Shown: piece by piece, positions 55,141 through 56,074 of the stretch | How the letters are laid out: each line of letters starts with the position of its first letter | Numbering within the stretch: position 1 is the first letter of the stretch | Assembly (NCBI GenBank): GCA_020426845.1 | Contig: JAGQPF010000488.1 | Coordinates: forward strand, 1-56,074 | Origin: Planctomycetales bacterium | GTDB taxonomy: Bacteria; Planctomycetota; Planctomycetia; Pirellulales; Pirellulaceae | DNA: 56,074 bases | Direction: 5' to 3' | Notes under the pieces: generated by a model | Told to the model about the DNA's origin: nothing | Seen by the model: the letters and a program-made list of their open reading frames with translations, nothing else | The model's database searches: none | Translations under genes and position numbers: made by a program

Positions 55141-55919
55141 GCGACTTGTCACGTCAGTCGTCTGCGATCGTGACGGGTTCTTCTCGCGGCATTGGCCGCG
55201 CGGTCGCCCAGCATTTGGCCGCCGCCGGACATGCGGTGGTGGTGAACTACCTGCGCAACGCGGATGCCGCACGGGAGGTTGTCGACGCAATCCACGACGC
55301 CGGCGGTCAGGCGACCGCCGTGGCCGCTGACGTGGCGGATCGCGACGGACGCGAACGATTGGTGCAGTCGGCTCAGCAGATGGCGCCGCTGCGAGTGTTG
55401 GTGAACAACGCGGGCATCACCTCCGTGGGGCGCCGCGACTTGCTCGAGGCGACCGAGGAGAGCTGGGAGGCGGTGTTCTCCACGAATCTGAAAGGCCCGT
55501 TCTTTCTCGCGCAGCTCGCCGCTCGGCAAATGCTGGAGAACCAGCCCGTCGCCGACGGAGACGCTGGCCGCATTATCAACATCACTTCAATTTCGGCGTA
55601 TGCCGTGTCAACCAACCGCGCGGACTATTGCATGGCCAAGTCCGCGATGCGGACGATGACCTTGTTGTTCGCCGATCGACTCGCCGACGAGGGCATTCGC
55701 GTCTACGAGGTGTGCCCCGGAGTGATTTCCAGCGACATGACCGCGCCGGTTCGCGACAAGTACGACCGCTTGATCGCCGAGGGACTGACGCCGATCCGGC
55801 GCTGGGGCCAGCCGGAGGACGTGGGGCGCGCGGTGGTCGCGTTGGCCGGCGACGCCTTTCCATTCTCCACCGGCGATTGCATCAACGTGGACGGCGGCTT
55901 TCACATTCGGCGTCTGTGA
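55137..55919 (+). CDS. Short-chain dehydrogenase/reductase
   Basis: 260 residues. Rossmann TGSSRGIG (13-20), NNAG (90-93), Ser in NITSIS, and Y164-x-x-x-K168 (YCMAK) give a complete classical SDR site. Closest in pattern to FabG-type 3-oxoacyl-ACP reductases and sugar dehydrogenases; the substrate is not clear. The start overlaps the tsaE stop codon (ATGA), so it is translated in the thiL cluster. Confidence 0.9.
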   Translation: MSDLSRQSSAIVTGSSRGIGRAVAQHLAAAGHAVVVNYLRNADAAREVVDAIHDAGGQATAVAADVADRDGRERLVQSAQQMAPLRVLVNNAGITSVGRRDLLEATEESWEAVFSTNLKGPFFLAQLAARQMLENQPVADGDAGRIINITSISAYAVSTNRADYCMAKSAMRTMTLLFADRLADEGIRVYEVCPGVISSDMTAPVRDKYDRLIAEGLTPIRRWGQPEDVGRAVVALAGDAFPFSTGDCINVDGGFHIRRL

Positions 55920-55925
55920 GGGGAC

Positions 55926-56074
55926 ATGACGAGTCGAACTTCACTGCAGTTTGCCACCCTCGGCGCGAGTGATGCGCTGCTGCCGCTGTTGCGAGCCGCC
56001 CGGGCGGAAGGCCATCTTTGTGTGGCGACGTTGGAAGCGGGCGGCCATGCGAGTGAGGTCGCAAGGCTGACGCC
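55926..56074 (+). CDS. 5' end of an unidentified gene, cut by the window edge
   Basis: ATG 55926 lies 6 nt after the SDR stop codon, with GAGGGG upstream, and the frame is open to the end (about 49 residues, MTSRTSLQFATLGASDALLP...). Too short to identify; it is probably the fourth gene of the thiL cluster. Confidence 0.6.
   Translation, partial: MTSRTSLQFATLGASDALLPLLRAARAEGHLCVATLEAGGHASEVARLT

Overview
The window is GC-rich chromosomal DNA from a planctomycete, probably of the Pirellulales type. The evidence is two very large secreted proteins with the planctomycete N-terminal LEPR-XLL signal, a Cys-rich Lpg1974/BBP7-type outer-membrane barrel, PQQ-propeller and LamG proteins, two csrA genes, and many intergenic copies of a repeat of about 28 bp (AAGGAAACCCGA...GCGAGGGAT). 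I see no tRNA, rRNA, CRISPR array, transposase or phage gene. The species cannot be named from the sequence.

Layout. 1-1932: a 39-bp tandem repeat, a GT4 glycosyltransferase and a triple repeat array. 1933-14655: one 4,240-residue LEPR-XLL protein with a metzincin motif, RTX-like repeats, a PPC domain, an Ig-like domain and a dockerin. 14874-19147: a TPR-CHAT (caspase-like) protein whose first 1.7 kb is about 50% GC while the rest is above 70%, translationally coupled to menC. 19481-23181: a TIM-barrel-like protein and an unrecognised exported protein. 28497-23501 (minus): a four-gene ABC-2 transporter operon. 28977-34412 (minus): two PQQ-propeller proteins, one fused to a methyltransferase-like domain and interrupted by a LamG cassette. 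34767-36887: the outer-membrane barrel, csrA1 and a triple repeat array. 37011-45562: type-5 uracil-DNA glycosylase, PhyH dioxygenase, an FtsQ-like protein next to murB, a copper P-type ATPase, a CinA-like protein with a degenerate PncC site, and an aminotransferase. 45823-51373: a repeat array, an ECF-like sigma factor, a FecR/LamG membrane protein and a second LEPR-XLL protein (VWA plus metallopeptidase). 51413-51755: csrA2 with a triple array just downstream. 52136-56074: an HtrA protease, then the overlapping cluster thiL-tsaE-SDR and a truncated gene.

The most interesting signal is regulatory. Thirteen copies of the repeat occur as four arrays of exactly three plus one singleton. Every copy carries two GGA-type motifs in sense, and 12 of 13 can fold into a short hairpin with a GNRA-type tetraloop. 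Both csrA genes in the window have such an array 8-22 nt after their stop codon, on their own coding strand. I propose that these arrays are CsrA-binding 3'-UTR sponges or feedback elements; this is inference. The second strong signal is the composition break inside the CHAT gene exactly at the start of the CHAT domain, which looks like a swapped sensor half.
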